Counted from the first letter of the stretch, positions 44,022 to 57,118 are shown. The stretch: 64,000 bases of DNA from Phaseolus vulgaris (GCF_000499845.2 NC_023756.2:31897660-31961659); one strand, 5' to 3'. The notes: a model not told the origin generated them from the letters alone. Translations and numbers: made by a program.

Positions 44022-45158
44022 TGTTAGAAAGGATGGCTTTAAACTAGAGAGGGGTGAATTGTTTAAAGAGGGTTTTCACAAACTTTTAAGCCAAGAATGA
44101 AATTATCTCAAGAAAAAAATGATAAAGAATTCAGTTTGCCAAAACACAAAGCAAAAACAATAGCACCAGAAAAACAATCAGTTGTTTCGCAGAAACAATC
44201 GGTTGTTTATACCAGTTTGCGAATATCAAAACTGAATTTAAAGAGATTAAGGATAGAGAGAATGCACACTCATGTTTATAGTGGTTTACTCTAAACCCAG
44301 AGCTACATCCAGTCTTCTCAGAAACCACTGAGGAATTCTACTAAGCAATCAAACCTAGATCACTTACAACACAACCAAGAAAGTGACATTGATCCCCTCA
44401 AGACACACACTTCTCTTGGTCAACACACCAACACTAAGAATGTTGATCTTGATCCCCTCAAGAACACACAACACTTCTCAGCAAACACACAAGGTTCTTT
44501 CAACAGATACAAGGATTACACTTGTTACAAAAACAAATCTGAAATCAATACAAGAGAAAATCCTATCTCACACTCTTTGATCAAACTCAATCTCTAAGCA
44601 ATCTCAACTCTTTCAAAAAACAGTAAGTTCTCAAAATCTTAGAAAAACCCAAATATGTTTTTCTATTTGTAAACCAAAATTGTTTTTTATCAAATCTTAA
44701 AAAACTATTCATTGCATTTAAAGATTGGTCAAATCATTAAAAACGGGAGCGTAAACAATTGGAAAATCATTTAATCCTCAGTCAAAGCACAAAACAGTTT
44801 TCTGTTATGGTACCAAAACAAACAATCGGTTGTTTCCACGAATCAATCGGTTGTTTTGGTTTTCACAGCAAGTCAACCATAAAAACAGTTTTCAACCTTT
44901 TCTAAAAACACACCTAAGTATAAAACAATCAGTTGTTTCGACAAAACAACAGGTTGTTTTTCACTTAGCTTGAAAAAAACTTTTCTTTTAAAAAGATTGA
45001 GAATGCCTATGTTTTGGATTCAATCAAGAGTGGATTACATAAATAATCTACCCCAGATCCAATCTAAGACAGCTCAGCAACATCAAGCACAGCCTAGCCT
45101 TCAACATCCTTCAAAGGGGTTTGGATTCTTCAAAGCTTGAACACCACTTGGTTCAACA
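44022..45158 (-). repeat. Element E 5' LTR (1137 bp)
   Basis: Full-length relative of 13211-14320. Motif doublets near 44168-44208, 44819-44856 and 44921-44960. Confidence 0.93.
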
Positions 45159-45163
45159 ATATG

Positions 45164-47555
45164 TAAAAAAATAAATTTATAATATGTCATGTGTAATACA
45201 ATAGAAACAAATAATATATAAATACTTGTGTATAAGGATGTAAGTATTGAATAAAAATATATTTATGTATGTAATTCTCTTGTGATAATCCAATAGAAAA
45301 TAAATATTGTTTATGAAATGCCTCATCAAATACTTTTCAGATCATGAGATCGTCTACTAAATTGATCATTAAAAATTAAGAACTCTTAGAAAGTAAAACA
45401 AAATATGGTTAGACGTTTACAATACTATATACTGCAAATACCGGTACATACATCTGACACTTGGTGTAGAATGTACAACATATTTTCTTATTTCATATTA
45501 TTCTGCCTTTTCAAACTCTTTAAATGAGTGTTGAATATGTTCTCAACTTCTCAATTTTTGTTCAGAACTCCACTTTTACGTAATACACATTCAAAAAATT
45601 TCACTTAGCTAAAACAAAATATGAAAGTTGTGTACATGAAACCTTCAAATTCACCAAACATAGATGTTTTAGAACAACCACAATAAGTTAAAAGAGAGTA
45701 AAAAAGGGTGTTACAATTTTTGTTCTTCTTTGAGGTTAATAGTTTAAATCTCTCGTTTGTTTTTGAATTTGATATTATATGTTTTTGGATATTTCAATCA
45801 CAACAAAGCATTAATGTCTCCCTTAAATTCTTATTACCTAGTCTTGATATTGAAACTATGTTAATGTGTTAATTAGATGTATAAATTCATAATTTTGAAC
45901 ATTAAATTTAATTTTAATAATTAATTTATTAGTATAAATGGATGTCTTTTAGATTTTTAAAATTGAAATCTAAATCCTAGGAATAAAATAAATATAGTTG
46001 AGTAATTAATTAATTTATTTCCTACTAGTAACTTAATTATTAACTCATTAGTTTATTTATAATTTTAGAAATTAAACTATAATAATTTTAGAAATTAAAC
46101 TATAGGTCATTTATATGATATATTTTAGAAAAACATATGAAAAAAATTTAGATTGATCATAGAAGTAGGTTACCTATAATACTGATATATTGTACTATTT
46201 TATTTACATTAAATATTATTGATGTACACTGAACAAAGTTTAGTCTCCTTTTAAAATTTAGTGCAAATGGTTAAGTATTTGTATTTAGTGAATCAAACTT
46301 ACCATGGAGTTTACTATTATGAATTTTCTAACATGGATATATATAACGTAAAACATTTTAATAATACCATAAAAAATATATTAAGTTGTTTGACTTTATT
46401 CATGATAATAATATAATTATATACATATTGTCTTTATGCTGTATTGGCAACTAACACTGAAAAAATATTTTACTATTATATTAGAATTTTAAAAACCTTA
46501 GTTATTAATCGATCTTTGGATTTTTTTTATTATTTAAATATTTTTCAGTAAGTTAATTGTCCAAAATGAATGTCAAATGTTTATCACAACTTTATTTTCT
46601 AATAATGATTGATACTGACATTTTTTTTCCGTTTAGTTTTTTTATTATATTTGACATTTTAATTATTCTTTTTACGGTTGATGTAACAACCTAAATATTT
46701 ATGATCTATTAGTACTAAACCCAACATATAGTCAATTCAAGGCATAAAAGTATTTCAAAATACTCTTATGCATACATAAAACATTAAATATATACAAGAT
46801 ATTCACAAGAATAAGTCTAATAGAGTTTATTGTCTTCTAGATGATTTTGCACTTACATTCCTATATATTCGTATACATAGTACTGTCATCGTAGTTCACA
46901 AAAGTAAATTATTGAAATAAATTTTAAACTTAAGAAAAAGTATATATTATAAAAACCATTTTAATCTACACATCACAATCATTCAATCTCCTTCAAATAC
47001 AAACGATACAACATCAATATAGACCATACATGGATCTATACAATCAATGATATTCAAAAGGCGGAATATCGATAGACATCTTTTAGAAGGATCATATTAA
47101 GTATGTCCTATCAGAGAACAACATCTAGTCTAATACCCAAGACTTAGATTTACGAGTGAACCTAAAAGAAAATATTATGGCAAGTTCATTACAACCTAAG
47201 TTGTGTATCTACAGGTGGTCATGATGTGTAAGAACTCCCTCATTAGCTTCTCACTACCTAATATCTTAATTTTTGGGACTGAGAACATCAATCAAGCTAG
47301 GTTATCTCTGTTACAAGATAGGAGTCACACATTATCCCAAATGTATGACTTCAATTTCATACAAATTTCATCATTGTCAATAACCATTTTCATACAATAC
47401 ATAACATTTAAAAATATCACAAATCAGTTAAATATACAAACTAGTGTTCACTTTATATTTTGATAAGTTTCAGATTTACTTGATTTAGACATTTAAGTTG
47501 CATGAATTGAATCAAACATTGGCATTAGAAACTTGTACTCATTTAGGAAATAACT
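45164..47555. other. AT-rich intergenic sequence
   Basis: About 2.4 kb with no recognised gene, RNA or element boundary. Confidence 0.55.
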
Positions 47556-48108
47556 TCTTAAGCTCTGTTAGGGTTTTGGGAGGTTAAGTTGTCGATTTGA
47601 TTCTATGTTGGTGATACATGGACGGAGCAATTGCGAAAGTTTAACATGGAGGACGAGTAGTGTGGAATGCTCCGCTTGGGTCTAGGGGTGCATCGCTTAT
47701 TGCTTATTCGATGAGTGCTTGCTCCAAGATTTCTTTTGATCCAGGGCTACGTTACGTGGTTGATTCTTGTTTTATTCTTGTTACGTGGAGGGAGCAAGTT
47801 GAGATCATTCTTGGAGGTCTATTGTTGGCGTGCAAGGGAGCATTGCAGGCTTAACATGGAGGGCACAAGTGTCTACGTGGGGGCACAACGTGGAGGGAAC
47901 CTTGATCTTATGAGAGTCTTGCTCGTGCTGACTGGTGGGCTTGTAACCAGGTGGGTGGGTGCAGTTTGGGAGAGCACATCTGTTGTTTCCGCAAGTGCGT
48001 CAAGTGGTGGTGTGTGAGGCGTGTGCTCTCAGTGCAAGTTAGGAGGTACTTCTTGCCAGAGGGCGGGAGAGGGGTTGTGCGTGGTTCTTGACGGTAGCTT
48101 GGTAGGGA
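47556..48108 (+). other. Likely LINE 5' untranslated region, third copy
   Basis: GC-richer than the flanks and directly upstream of ORF1. It lacks the 113-bp monomers of the 33.4-kb copy; contains repeated ACATGGAGG and GTGGAGGGA phrases. Confidence 0.5.
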
Positions 48109-49827
48109 ATGGTGGAAGGCTCTAAGGGTTTCCTCATCCCATGGGGTTGTTTGATGGATCGAGAAGTGTTTCCTAATACGAAAGCCTCTACTGTGTCAGG
48201 CAAAAGGAACATTTGCTCATGTTTTGGGAAATACATGTGACATTCCTTTATCCCATCTACCTACTCCTTGTATTAAGGGAGACATGGTTGCTGTCCGAGT
48301 TGATGAGGAAGATTACTTGGCTAGTCTTGAGTATTGTAAAACCCATCTACATGGTCAGATTTTTCTATCTAAGGGAGATAAACCTTTCACACACCTTGAT
48401 TTAACTAAAGAGGTGTAGCTTGTGTGAAAGGCTATTAGATCGTGGAAAGCAATCCCTCTTGAGAAGGGTTTCTATGAGTTTGAGTTCTCTTCTTTAGAAG
48501 ACATGCGATGGGCTCTCGGGATGGGTTTATTGTAGTTATCTCCTGGTTTCTTGTGATTGTTTGCCTGGATAAAAGACTTTGTTCCATCTACTATTAAGAG
48601 AACTAAAACTCAGGCCTGGGTTAGAATCTACCATTTGCCTTTGGAATATTGGAGACCAAGGGCGATATTTTCCATCGCTAGAGGCATTGGTACTCTTTTG
48701 TCTTTGGATGATCATACCATGAGAAGGAATAGGGGTTTGTCTGCTAGAGTGTTGGTGGATATTTATCTGTTTTCCCCTCTTCCCGATCAGCTCTTTGTTG
48801 AACGTTCAAACTTTGCTTTTGTAGCTGACGTGGAATATGAATGGCTCCCTCCATTTTTCTCTCACTATAACATGATTGGGCATGAGGTTGCTCAGTTTCG
48901 CGTGATTCATGCTTAGGGACGTGTTCCTGGGCCTCGACATAAGCCTTCTCAAAAGACAAATCCTGATGAACGGGAACAGGGGAAGGTCGCAGTTCCTAAA
49001 CAACATAAAGAGTATTGGAAAAAAGATCCACAACCGAAGCTCGTGGAAGGCCCTATTGATAATTTGACAACTGATGCTCCTGGCAGGGCTAATGTAGGGT
49101 TACTTTTGGTCACCTTGCTTTTGATAAAATAGATGGAGGGGAGGATGATTTTGCAGATACCTCTCCTTTTGAGGATGCCTCAGATCATGATAGGTCCTCA
49201 CTCAGGTAGGGGTTGTTCACTCTCACTTCGGATATAGTTCGGGTTTCAAAATCGGGGATGGCAAGGAATTGACCAGTTGTTATGCAAGCCAATGGCTCAG
49301 AGTCACAACATGTAGTAGATACAATTACGACTCTTATTGATGTTCATCATGTGGAGGTCTCTGCAACTATGGTTGTACCATCTCTCTCGCTTCATACCTC
49401 TCCTCGGAAGGCTAAATAACTTGGGGATGCTAAAGCACCAGTAACGACTCCTATTGATGGTCAACAAGTGGAGGTCTCTTCTACTGTAACTGTACCATCT
49501 CCGTCGTGTCATACCTCTCCTTGGAAGGCTAAATCACTTTGGGATGCTAAAGCACTACTCCTAGATAATGATACATTGGTCTTGCAAAATCACTTTTCCT
49601 CTCTTGATGGTTTGGAAACTATAGATGCGGGAGGAGATCCTCATACTTGTACGCCAATTATTCCGACTACCATTGTTGAATTTAATTCTGAACATGTCAC
49701 TGTTGAAAATTAGGTCGTCTCCAAATTTTGGGCGGCTCCTAGTGAGATTGAGGAGCATGCTAGTGACACTGGAGAGGAAATTGTTCATACTACTAGAAAA
49801 CTAGGGAGACCACCTAAGGGGACTTGA
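48109..49827 (+). pseudogene. LINE ORF1, third copy (longest)
   Basis: Start MVEGSKGFLIPWGCL. After an early frameshift, CIKGDMVAVRVDEEDYLASL, a DUF4283-like SWKAIPLEKGFYEFEFSSLE, FAWIKDFVPSTIKRTKTQAW, VRIYHLPLEYWRPRAIFSIA, GTLLSLDDHTMRRNRGLSAR, DVEYEWLPPFFSHYNMIGHE (a zinc-knuckle-like element with Cys lost), then a serine/threonine-rich tail ending GRPPKGT at 49827. Stops near 48417, 48534 and 48914 and several frame changes. ORF2 does not follow. Confidence 0.82.
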
Positions 49828-50807
49828 CATCTCAACTAGGCTGAAACCTCAAGTAACAAAAGAATATTATTAAAAGAAAAAAAGAAAGAAAATACAAAAG
49901 AATTAAAATATGGGAGACTAGACAAAAACCTAGATGGAAGTCTATTATACCAATGAAATGACTTTCTATGAATAAATCATAAATTAGCCAACTTATCAGC
50001 ACACACATTCCATTCCCAAAAAATATGAGTAACCCTAAACTTGATTTTCCCACAATAATTAAAACAAGTATTCCATCGATTACAAAACATCCACGGAACA
50101 TTAGTTCTAGCAGTAAAAGCAGCACAACATTCAAGTCATACATTAGTAAGCCCCATGTTTTGAGCTTCCTCCATAACATGTATAACTCCATAAAACTCTG
50201 CAATCATAGCAGAATAAACTCCCCCATACTCACACAGAAAATACCTCCACAAGTAGTAAGACCAGGATATCCCCTAGCAGCCCCATCACTGTTAATTTTA
50301 ACCCGGCCTGGTTAAGGGAACTCTCATCTAACAAGAAGAGGACGAAGAACCTTACTAGTATGAGTATTAATACCAAAAAACTTAATGACATTGAAATCCA
50401 ACATATCATTCTTCGTTGAAGCTTGACATGAATTTCCCATGAGACAAGTTAAATCTTTAATTACCAAAATAACCCTAGAAACATCAATTTTATCCTGAAA
50501 TCTAGCATAATTTCTCATATGCCATATCATTCAAATAGAAAAAGTTATCACAGTAAGCTTAAGCAATTTAACCAAAGGACTACCATCACTCTTAATAAAA
50601 GAAAAAAATCATCTTTATTAGAGAAATGAGAAGTAAAAACATATGTCGAACCCAACTCCAAATATAAAAAGCATTAGAATATTCAAAAAATAAATGCTAA
50701 ATAGATTCATCGTGCTTTTTACAAAGCGTACACATAGAACATATATTAAAACCTTTATGCTGAATATGTAGATCTGTAAGATGCTGCCCATGAAAATTTT
50801 TCTAGAG
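49828..50807 (-). pseudogene. LINE ORF2 3' end: RNase H-like domain and zinc-binding region
   Basis: Minus strand reads, from high to low coordinate, HGQHLTDLHIQHKGFNICS with CTLCKKHDES (zf-RVT type), then KINSDGAARGYPGLTTCGGI (about 50300-50240, RNase H-like start), a frameshift, AMIAEFYGVIHVMEEAQNMG, and ERKSFHWYN-like sequence, ending in a T-rich 3' UTR (49840-49910). Dead. The upstream part continues at 52387 across a solo LTR. Confidence 0.75.
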
Positions 50808-50812
50808 TACTG

Positions 50813-52386
50813 TGTTGGGTCTATTAGGGTCTAAGTTACAGAGGGGAGGGGTGAATTGAGCTTATAAAAATTTCACAAGAACACACAATTTTTAGTATAC
50901 AAGAGACAAAAAGAACAGATTGATTTTACATGAAACAGATTGATTCTTCAGAGCAGTCTAGCACAATTTGACTTTGTTCAAATTAAAATTGTAATCAACA
51001 GAGAGTTATAACAGAATCAGATTAATTTGATTTTATGAGTATGAAGAATACAGTTATGCCAAGAAATCAATCAACTTCATTCAACACAAGGTTTTAATGA
51101 TAATGAATCTTTCTCAGGTTTTAATGAATAGACAATTTGTTTTTCAAATCAATTAAAACAGCATATACAACTGCCTTGTTTGAGATTAGAAAGCTTTAAC
51201 AAATCAGGAAGAACAGTTCTTATTTAAACCCAGAATTAACAGATTCAATTTCAAAAGAACAGATTTCGTTCTTGACAGAATTAAGCAAAACCAGAAATGA
51301 GTGCAGGGATGAGAAGAAAAGGCACACAAGTTTTTATACTGGTTCACTCATACAGAGCTACGTCCAGTCTCACCTTACCCCAAGGTGGAATCCACTAAAA
51401 ACAGTACCAATTACTTACAAACACAGCAGTTCTTGAACACTACAAGAACAACACAATCAATGCTGAAAAACCCTATTTCAGCACACCTTGCACTCCAAGA
51501 AACCCTATCAAGGAGTGACTAACACTTACACCTTTACAAAACAGAATAAAGGAAAGATTACACCTGAAAAGAAGATGCAAGAACTCAAAACCAGTAGTTC
51601 AATTTGCTGCAGAACTGCACCAGCACCTTCACCAAGATCAAAGGTTTCCTAGAACAAGCACACTTGAAAATCTCTTTGGAAAACCTTTCAAAAATCTTTC
51701 AATCCTTCTTCTCACATGGAAATTGTTTGATCTCTGTCAAGAACGTAATTGCTCAGCCCTTTTTCATGTGAGAGAGACTTTTCTTTATATAGAAAGTTTC
51801 TAACCTCTTTTCAAAAAACAGTTGAAAAGCAGTTATGAAAACAACAGATTCATTTTTGAACTTAACAGATTTATTTTTTGAGAACCGCCAACTCAGCTAA
51901 CTGTCTGAGTTGTACCTTTGGTGCCCTAACTAACTTGTGAAAAACCTTTCAACTGACCAAAGAGCAAACCGATTCTTTCACAGTGAAACAGATTAAATGA
52001 TAGCAAATAGACCAGCTCAGCTTTAACTGAAATAACGAACTAAGCTTTGCCTGTGGTGCCCTAACAGAATTTTAGAAAAGCCTTTTAACAGAGAAGAAAT
52101 AAACCGATTCTTTCTCCATAAAACAGATTTATTTGTGTACTGATTTAAAACTTTTAAAAACACTTTAAAAAGCTTTTCAAAAACCATTTAACCACATCAT
52201 GTGCTTGATCTAGACTTGGTTAGGCATCTAGGATAGGTCACATAGCAAAAGGCAACCATACACAATTACAAGCCTGATTACAAACGAATCTAAAAGCCTA
52301 TTACAATCTTGAAAGCACTCAAGCTATTTTCTTCATCAAACACACATCAAGCCTTGGTAGGGAAGAAGCTTCCTCCAGCTTCAACA
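50813..52386 (-). mobile_element. Copia solo LTR G, relative of the element A family
   Basis: 1574 bp, TGTTGGGTCTATTAG to CAGCTTCAACA. Probable target duplication TACTG/TACTA (one mismatch). Shares with A the end sequences, the order of motifs and doublets of an AACAGATTNATTTT module near 50912, 51237, 51840, 51966 and 52093. It splits the LINE ORF2 remnant. Confidence 0.88.
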
Positions 52387-52790
52387 TACTAAAGTTTTGG
52401 AAGGCGAAATATATGAAGACCAAATGAATATACCCCAACCATAGGGAACTCCTGGTCCCAAGGAAAAAGTCCTAGCCAATTTAAGAGTGATAGAACCATA
52501 CTTATCTAGAATCCAATTAGGAATATTCTGTTCATTTGTAACCTTTATATGATTAAATAAAAAAGGCATTTGCAGTAAAGACAAAGGAATATTTCAATCA
52601 CAACCAATCCAAAATTGGGAGACTGTATTTGGAATGCTAACAACATTAGATAATCTTGCAATATTTGTCAAAGAAGTAGTAGAACACCATTTATCATTCC
52701 AGAAATTAATAAAATTACCTTTACAAACAGTCCAAGAACTATGATCAAGAATAGTGTCATAAAACTACTTAATTTCAGGCCAAATTGATG
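52387..52790 (-). pseudogene. LINE ORF2 remnant upstream of solo LTR G
   Basis: Minus-strand frame includes NIPNWILDKYGSITLKLART and GWGIFIWSSYISPSKTLVC, the region just before the zf-RVT motif that resumes at 50807. Further upstream it decays. Confidence 0.6.
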
Positions 52791-52959
52791 AGGATCTATA
52801 TATCATTAGCTTGTATTTTTTTATTAAAAAATTTTAAATATAAGATTTTACTTAAAACTAAATCCACTCACTCTTAATATTAACTCGTTTAGATGATTAA
52901 AATAAAACTTTCTTTTTATAATACATTAAATTCAATTTTTTTAAATAAAGTAAAATAAA

Positions 52960-53160
52960 GTTCACATTACAATAATGGATGAGTGGGGTATGATTTTTAT
53001 TCGTTTTTGCAAAAAATATAAAATAATTATTTTTTTTATTTATGCGGGCTAATGGGCCAACCCACTCCAACCTGTTGTTGGCCACGTCGTAGGATGCGAG
53101 TTATGCGGGGTGGACCTAAGCGGGTTAGATTAGTGAGTTTCATGCATTGTCATCCCTAAT
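52960..53160. mobile_element. Possible hAT-type MITE relic
   Basis: GC-rich island GCGGGCTAATGGGCCAACCC, ending ATTGTCATCCCTA, which resembles a plant hAT terminus (TAGGGATGACAAT). The other end was not found. Confidence 0.35.
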
Positions 53161-54010
53161 TAATATTCATAAGTGCCTATCTTTTTGTATGAAATATTAC
53201 TGAATTATGACACTTATAAATTAATTACCAATTTAAAAATTATTTATCAATAATAAAAATTATTTTGGATACCAATAATTTTTTTAATCTCTAAAATATT
53301 ACCTAATTTAGTCAATATAACAACTAATTATTTGTTTCCTATAAAATTGATTTCTATTTAATTTTTATTCTATTTGTCCACATACTCATCCTTATCTGAA
53401 ATTACTAAAACACAATTAATGATAATAAAAAAATTAAAACAACTTTAATTTATTAGGTCAGCTAAAAAATTATAGTTACCTATCTTTTATCCTTAAGTTT
53501 AAAACTTATAAAACACACATTTAACTATTTTTATTTTTTTTATAGTTATTTAAATTTTATTTAATTATTATTTAATATTATTAATATCCTTGATTATATA
53601 AATTTTTTTATAATATTATATTTTTGTTTGTGATTCTGTTAGAGACGAGAGAAAAGGATAAATATATTGTGAGATGTTATAGTAAAGTTTTGCGACATTA
53701 ATTATATACTGCATTAAATTAATGCATATATTAATATATTACATAAATAATTAAATACATAAATTATTGTTATTAATGTTGCTTTAATATATTAATCTCT
53801 GTATTAAGTTCTTGTAATGTTTTTAATGATATCACATAAATAATTAATAATTAACATAATACATTAATATATTTCATAAATGACATCAAATAATAATTAA
53901 ATACATATATTAATTAATTTTATTTTTTTTAAATCTATTTGAATGATCAATTCAGAATGAAAATTAAGAAAAAAAAAATTAGTAAATGGTGATTCATTTT
54001 CGTTGAACTT
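53161..54010. other. AT-rich sequence upstream of module M3
   Basis: Homologous in part to 23900-24010 joined to 26770-26990, without the segment between. Includes a degraded MITE-like stretch (53225-53365). Confidence 0.5.
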
Positions 54011-54013
54011 GCA

Positions 54014-54022
54014 TCTATATAA
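54014..54022 (+). promoter_or_regulatory. TATA box upstream of module M3
   Basis: CTATATAAAG at about 54014, roughly 100 bp before the ATG at 54118. Similar TATAAAAGG boxes precede the ATG in M2 (30474) and M4 (about 63658). Confidence 0.55.
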
Positions 54023-54117
54023 AGCTGCTGAGATGAGAGATTCCTCAGTCAAGTAAATTTTCACTAACGACACAAATAATGCTTTTAGCCATCTCTGAAT
54101 ATTTAGAGTTTGAACAA

Positions 54118-54413
54118 ATGGGCAAAGATGGTGACGACGAAGACGCAGACATATACTTTCCTAATCTCAAAATCAAGTTAAGGAAGTACCAAAGTATTAT
54201 ATATATAATTAATTAGATTCATATACTTTTTCTAGTTTTTACATATATATTTTCTTCATTGTTTTGTTTATTGTTTCATATTCAGTTATTAAACTAAAAA
54301 AACATTTCGTTTGCAGAACATTACGTAGATCAAAGAATGAGTTATTTTATCTTCAGGATGAAATGTGTTCAGTAGAGGAAAGGAGAAAGGAAGGACAAAA
54401 TAAAGGCGAATAA
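54118..54413 (+). CDS. Putative 54-residue two-exon peptide (module M3)
   Basis: Exon 1 is 54118-54185 (MGKDGDDEDADIYFPNLKIK start), exon 2 is 54317-54413 (TLRRSKNELFYLQDEMCSV onward, ending EGQNKGE, TAA). The 131-bp AT-rich intron has GT-AG ends (donor AA|GTACC, acceptor TTTGCAG) and joining keeps a 165-nt frame. Acidic N-terminus, basic centre, charged helical C-terminus, no signal peptide. Related modules at 27309, 30591 and 63776 share the start and splice sites but are disrupted (30591 is open to its donor). It may be a captured gene fragment, not a gene. The function and parent are unknown, and the gene model is inference. Confidence 0.35.
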
Positions 54414-54415
54414 GA

Positions 54416-56164
54416 TAAACATTTATATGATGATTTGTAAATATAAGTGTGATCTTAACTTCTCACTGTAATGCTACATTTCATACTATTTATGATGCAA
54501 CAAGAAGAAAAATTCTCAAAGTTGATTTGAGTTTTGAATGTAATAGTAATTGTTATTGTAGCATTTCATAGTAATTATGATTCAAGAAGAAGTAAAAGTC
54601 TCAGTGTGATTTGAGTTTTGAATGTAATATTAATTTATATGGTTTTTGTTAGTATTAATCCCATTACTTTCAATCTCTAAGAAACTCTCTCTCTCCCTTA
54701 GATAACACTGTGTTTGTGAATAATGAATGTGTAGTGTTGATGGAATGGTATTTAAATTAAGAAAATGAGAGATTGGAAAAGGATGAAGAATTTAAATATA
54801 ACTAAATTGGTAGCACCCATTTTATCATAACCCAATTGTTCTCATAGAGTGTGCACATGCAAAAAAGATTAATAGAATAAAAATTTATAACTTAGAAACC
54901 TTTTTATTTCTAAGAAAACATTTTTTTTCATGAACCTTTATTCTAAGAAAACATTTATAACTTCGAAACCTTTTTTTTCAGTTTTAAAATATTGATTTCA
55001 CCGCTTCTTATACAAATCTTTCAGCACAATAAACAAAGTGAAAATTATGAGAATGAGAGAACAAAGGATAGGAAGAGGATAAATGAAGATAATGACTGTA
55101 ATTACAAGAGGGTTAGGAGACTAGTTAAATAAAGATACTTTAAGGAATAGATAAAAAGAAAAGGGGCAGAGGTTGTGTATATACACGAAACTGAAACTGA
55201 TATCACAAATAAGTGCGATATAGGGTGATGAAGATATATAAAGTGGGTATAACATAACAACACTGGGAATGTGGATGAATTTGGTGTATATGATAAACAT
55301 GCTCTAAAGAAGGATTTTTTTAAGGAGAAGGATCTTGTTGATCTTGTTTCAAATCTCTCCAAAAAAAAATTTCTTATTTGTCTTCAAGAAAAGTAAATGA
55401 ATATAAATAAATCATATTTGAGTTTAAGAATAAAAACAACTTTATTTACTAAAAAACATATTAAATTAGAAATTTATGGTGCTTCCAAATTCAACCGCAA
55501 CAAGATCTAGATATACAGTCAACTTTAAGGATAACAATTGTAACAATGAAATGACAATTTATCAAAGAATTTATTCTCATATTCCCACATGTAAGTGTTT
55601 CTCTCTATATCCACGGAATACTAACAAACCACAATTTCTTTTTATTTCATCTTCATATTACAAATACATTAGAAACATGAATCTTAAGATCTTTTGTAGG
55701 GTTATAATGAGGTTGAACTTTGAAAAAATATTGGGTTTTTGAGATAACAAAATGCATACTTAAAATAAGAATATACCTATAATCCAAATACAATACATAT
55801 ATGCTACCTAATCACCAATTTCTTTGACTTTAATATTTTCCCCATCTTTAGTTATTCATGATTTCAACATTAACTTTTTTCTCTTTTTTTTCATTTTTTT
55901 TCAATAAAAGATAATATAAATATATTATTCCTATTTCCAACCAAATAAATTATTTAAACTTAAATTATTGAACAACTAAAACCAACTATTCATTTTTCTA
56001 TATACAAATTGCATGTATGTTCTCCTTTCTTAAACTTACTAACAGGAAAATATATCATTTAAAGTTCAGAGTGAAATAATAAAAAAAATATTCTTTGCTC
56101 AAAAAGTGTTATCCCAAAAATATAATCAATTAAAATAAAGGTTGGTTATTTGGTCCTGGGTTTT
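54416..56164. other. AT-rich intergenic sequence
   Basis: No gene recognised. Confidence 0.55.
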
Positions 56165-56310
56165 AATCAATACAAATGTCTTAATCATTTTTATGATCAT
56201 TTATGATGTAACATGAAATAAAAAATCAAGTAACCATAATCAATACAAATGTCTTAATCATTTTTATGATCATTTATGATGTAACATGAAATAAAAAATC
56301 AAGTAACCAC
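56165..56310. repeat. Exact 73-bp tandem duplication
   Basis: Two almost identical units at 56165-56237 and 56238-56310 (AATCAATACAAATGTCTTAA start). Confidence 0.95.
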
Positions 56311-57118
56311 AATTGTTAATTCATCTGTGAATCTCTCCAACTTTTGAAGATTCACACATCACACACACTTACTTGACTTAATTAATTAACCTAATTTCTT
56401 ATTGCTTGTCATTCACTGTTCCAACTAATCATCCTATTAAATTTTCATGTATCTCAATCACATTTGAATATGGATTTAACCTATTTTCTTTTCTTACCCA
56501 TGTCTATATCTTTTCACTGTTCTAAACTTTAAACATAAAGTCTGATTCATATTTTTCCGCAATTAAAATTAATATTCCAATTCTTACAATAATATTTAAG
56601 AACCAATAAAACTAGAAAAAACAACTCAATAATTAAAATAAAATAGAAAAAAAAAACACAACAATTAAAATAAAACTATAATATAAGCGAGTTAAACAAG
56701 TAAAAATATAAATAAGCAAATTCAACAACTGAAAGGAAATAAATAGAAAGATAAAACCATGTTTTTTGTTCTGCTTTGTGCTCAATCCTCTCTTCTTAGC
56801 AATTTAGAAAGATAAATGGTCCTCTTTATCTCCTGGATCTGCCCCCACCCCCCCCCCCCCCTTCTTCCCAGAAAAATAATACCTGTCCTCTGGCCATGCA
56901 ACATAAGCTCCAAACTGATATGAACGCATAAAAGGGTTGGGTTGCCCTTGAGCACACAATTTTTTAAACGCTCAACTCGCTCAGGCAAGTTGTATCTCGC
57001 CTCAGTGAGTTTCTCAACACAATAATTCCAATTTTTGAAAAATAACATAGAGTTCATTAATTAGTATCAAAGGAAAAAATAAAATAAAAGAATAAACAAT
57101 CAATAGTAAATAAAAAAG
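56311..57118. other. AT-rich sequence, then an LTR-like piece with a C-tract
   Basis: A run of C residues near 56846-56864 (polypurine on the minus strand) and CTCGCTCAGGCAAG / CTCGCCTCAGTGAG boxes near 56977-57010, similar to the D LTR palindromes. Possibly the 3' end region of the D2 gypsy element; not resolved. Confidence 0.4.

Larger units (their letters stand above)
37654..45158 (-). mobile_element. Element E: pol-less copia retrotransposon with gag and accessory ORF
   Basis: TGTTAGAAAGG to GGTTCAACA with perfect target duplication ATATG (37649-37653 and 45159-45163). Minus-strand order: 5' LTR 44022-45158, degraded primer site, shortened gag, pol-free spacer, accessory ORF, truncated 3' LTR. 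Element F lies in the spacer (39703-42089). Same plan as element B but a separate insertion. The polypurine tract and the inner part of the 3' LTR are deleted (38310 joins sequence just after the accessory ORF). Confidence 0.92.

Noticed and set aside
49828..52790. Twin-priming 5' inversion of a single LINE
   Set aside because: The ORF1 part lies beyond the 3' end of the minus-strand LINE, whereas twin priming would invert the 5' side.
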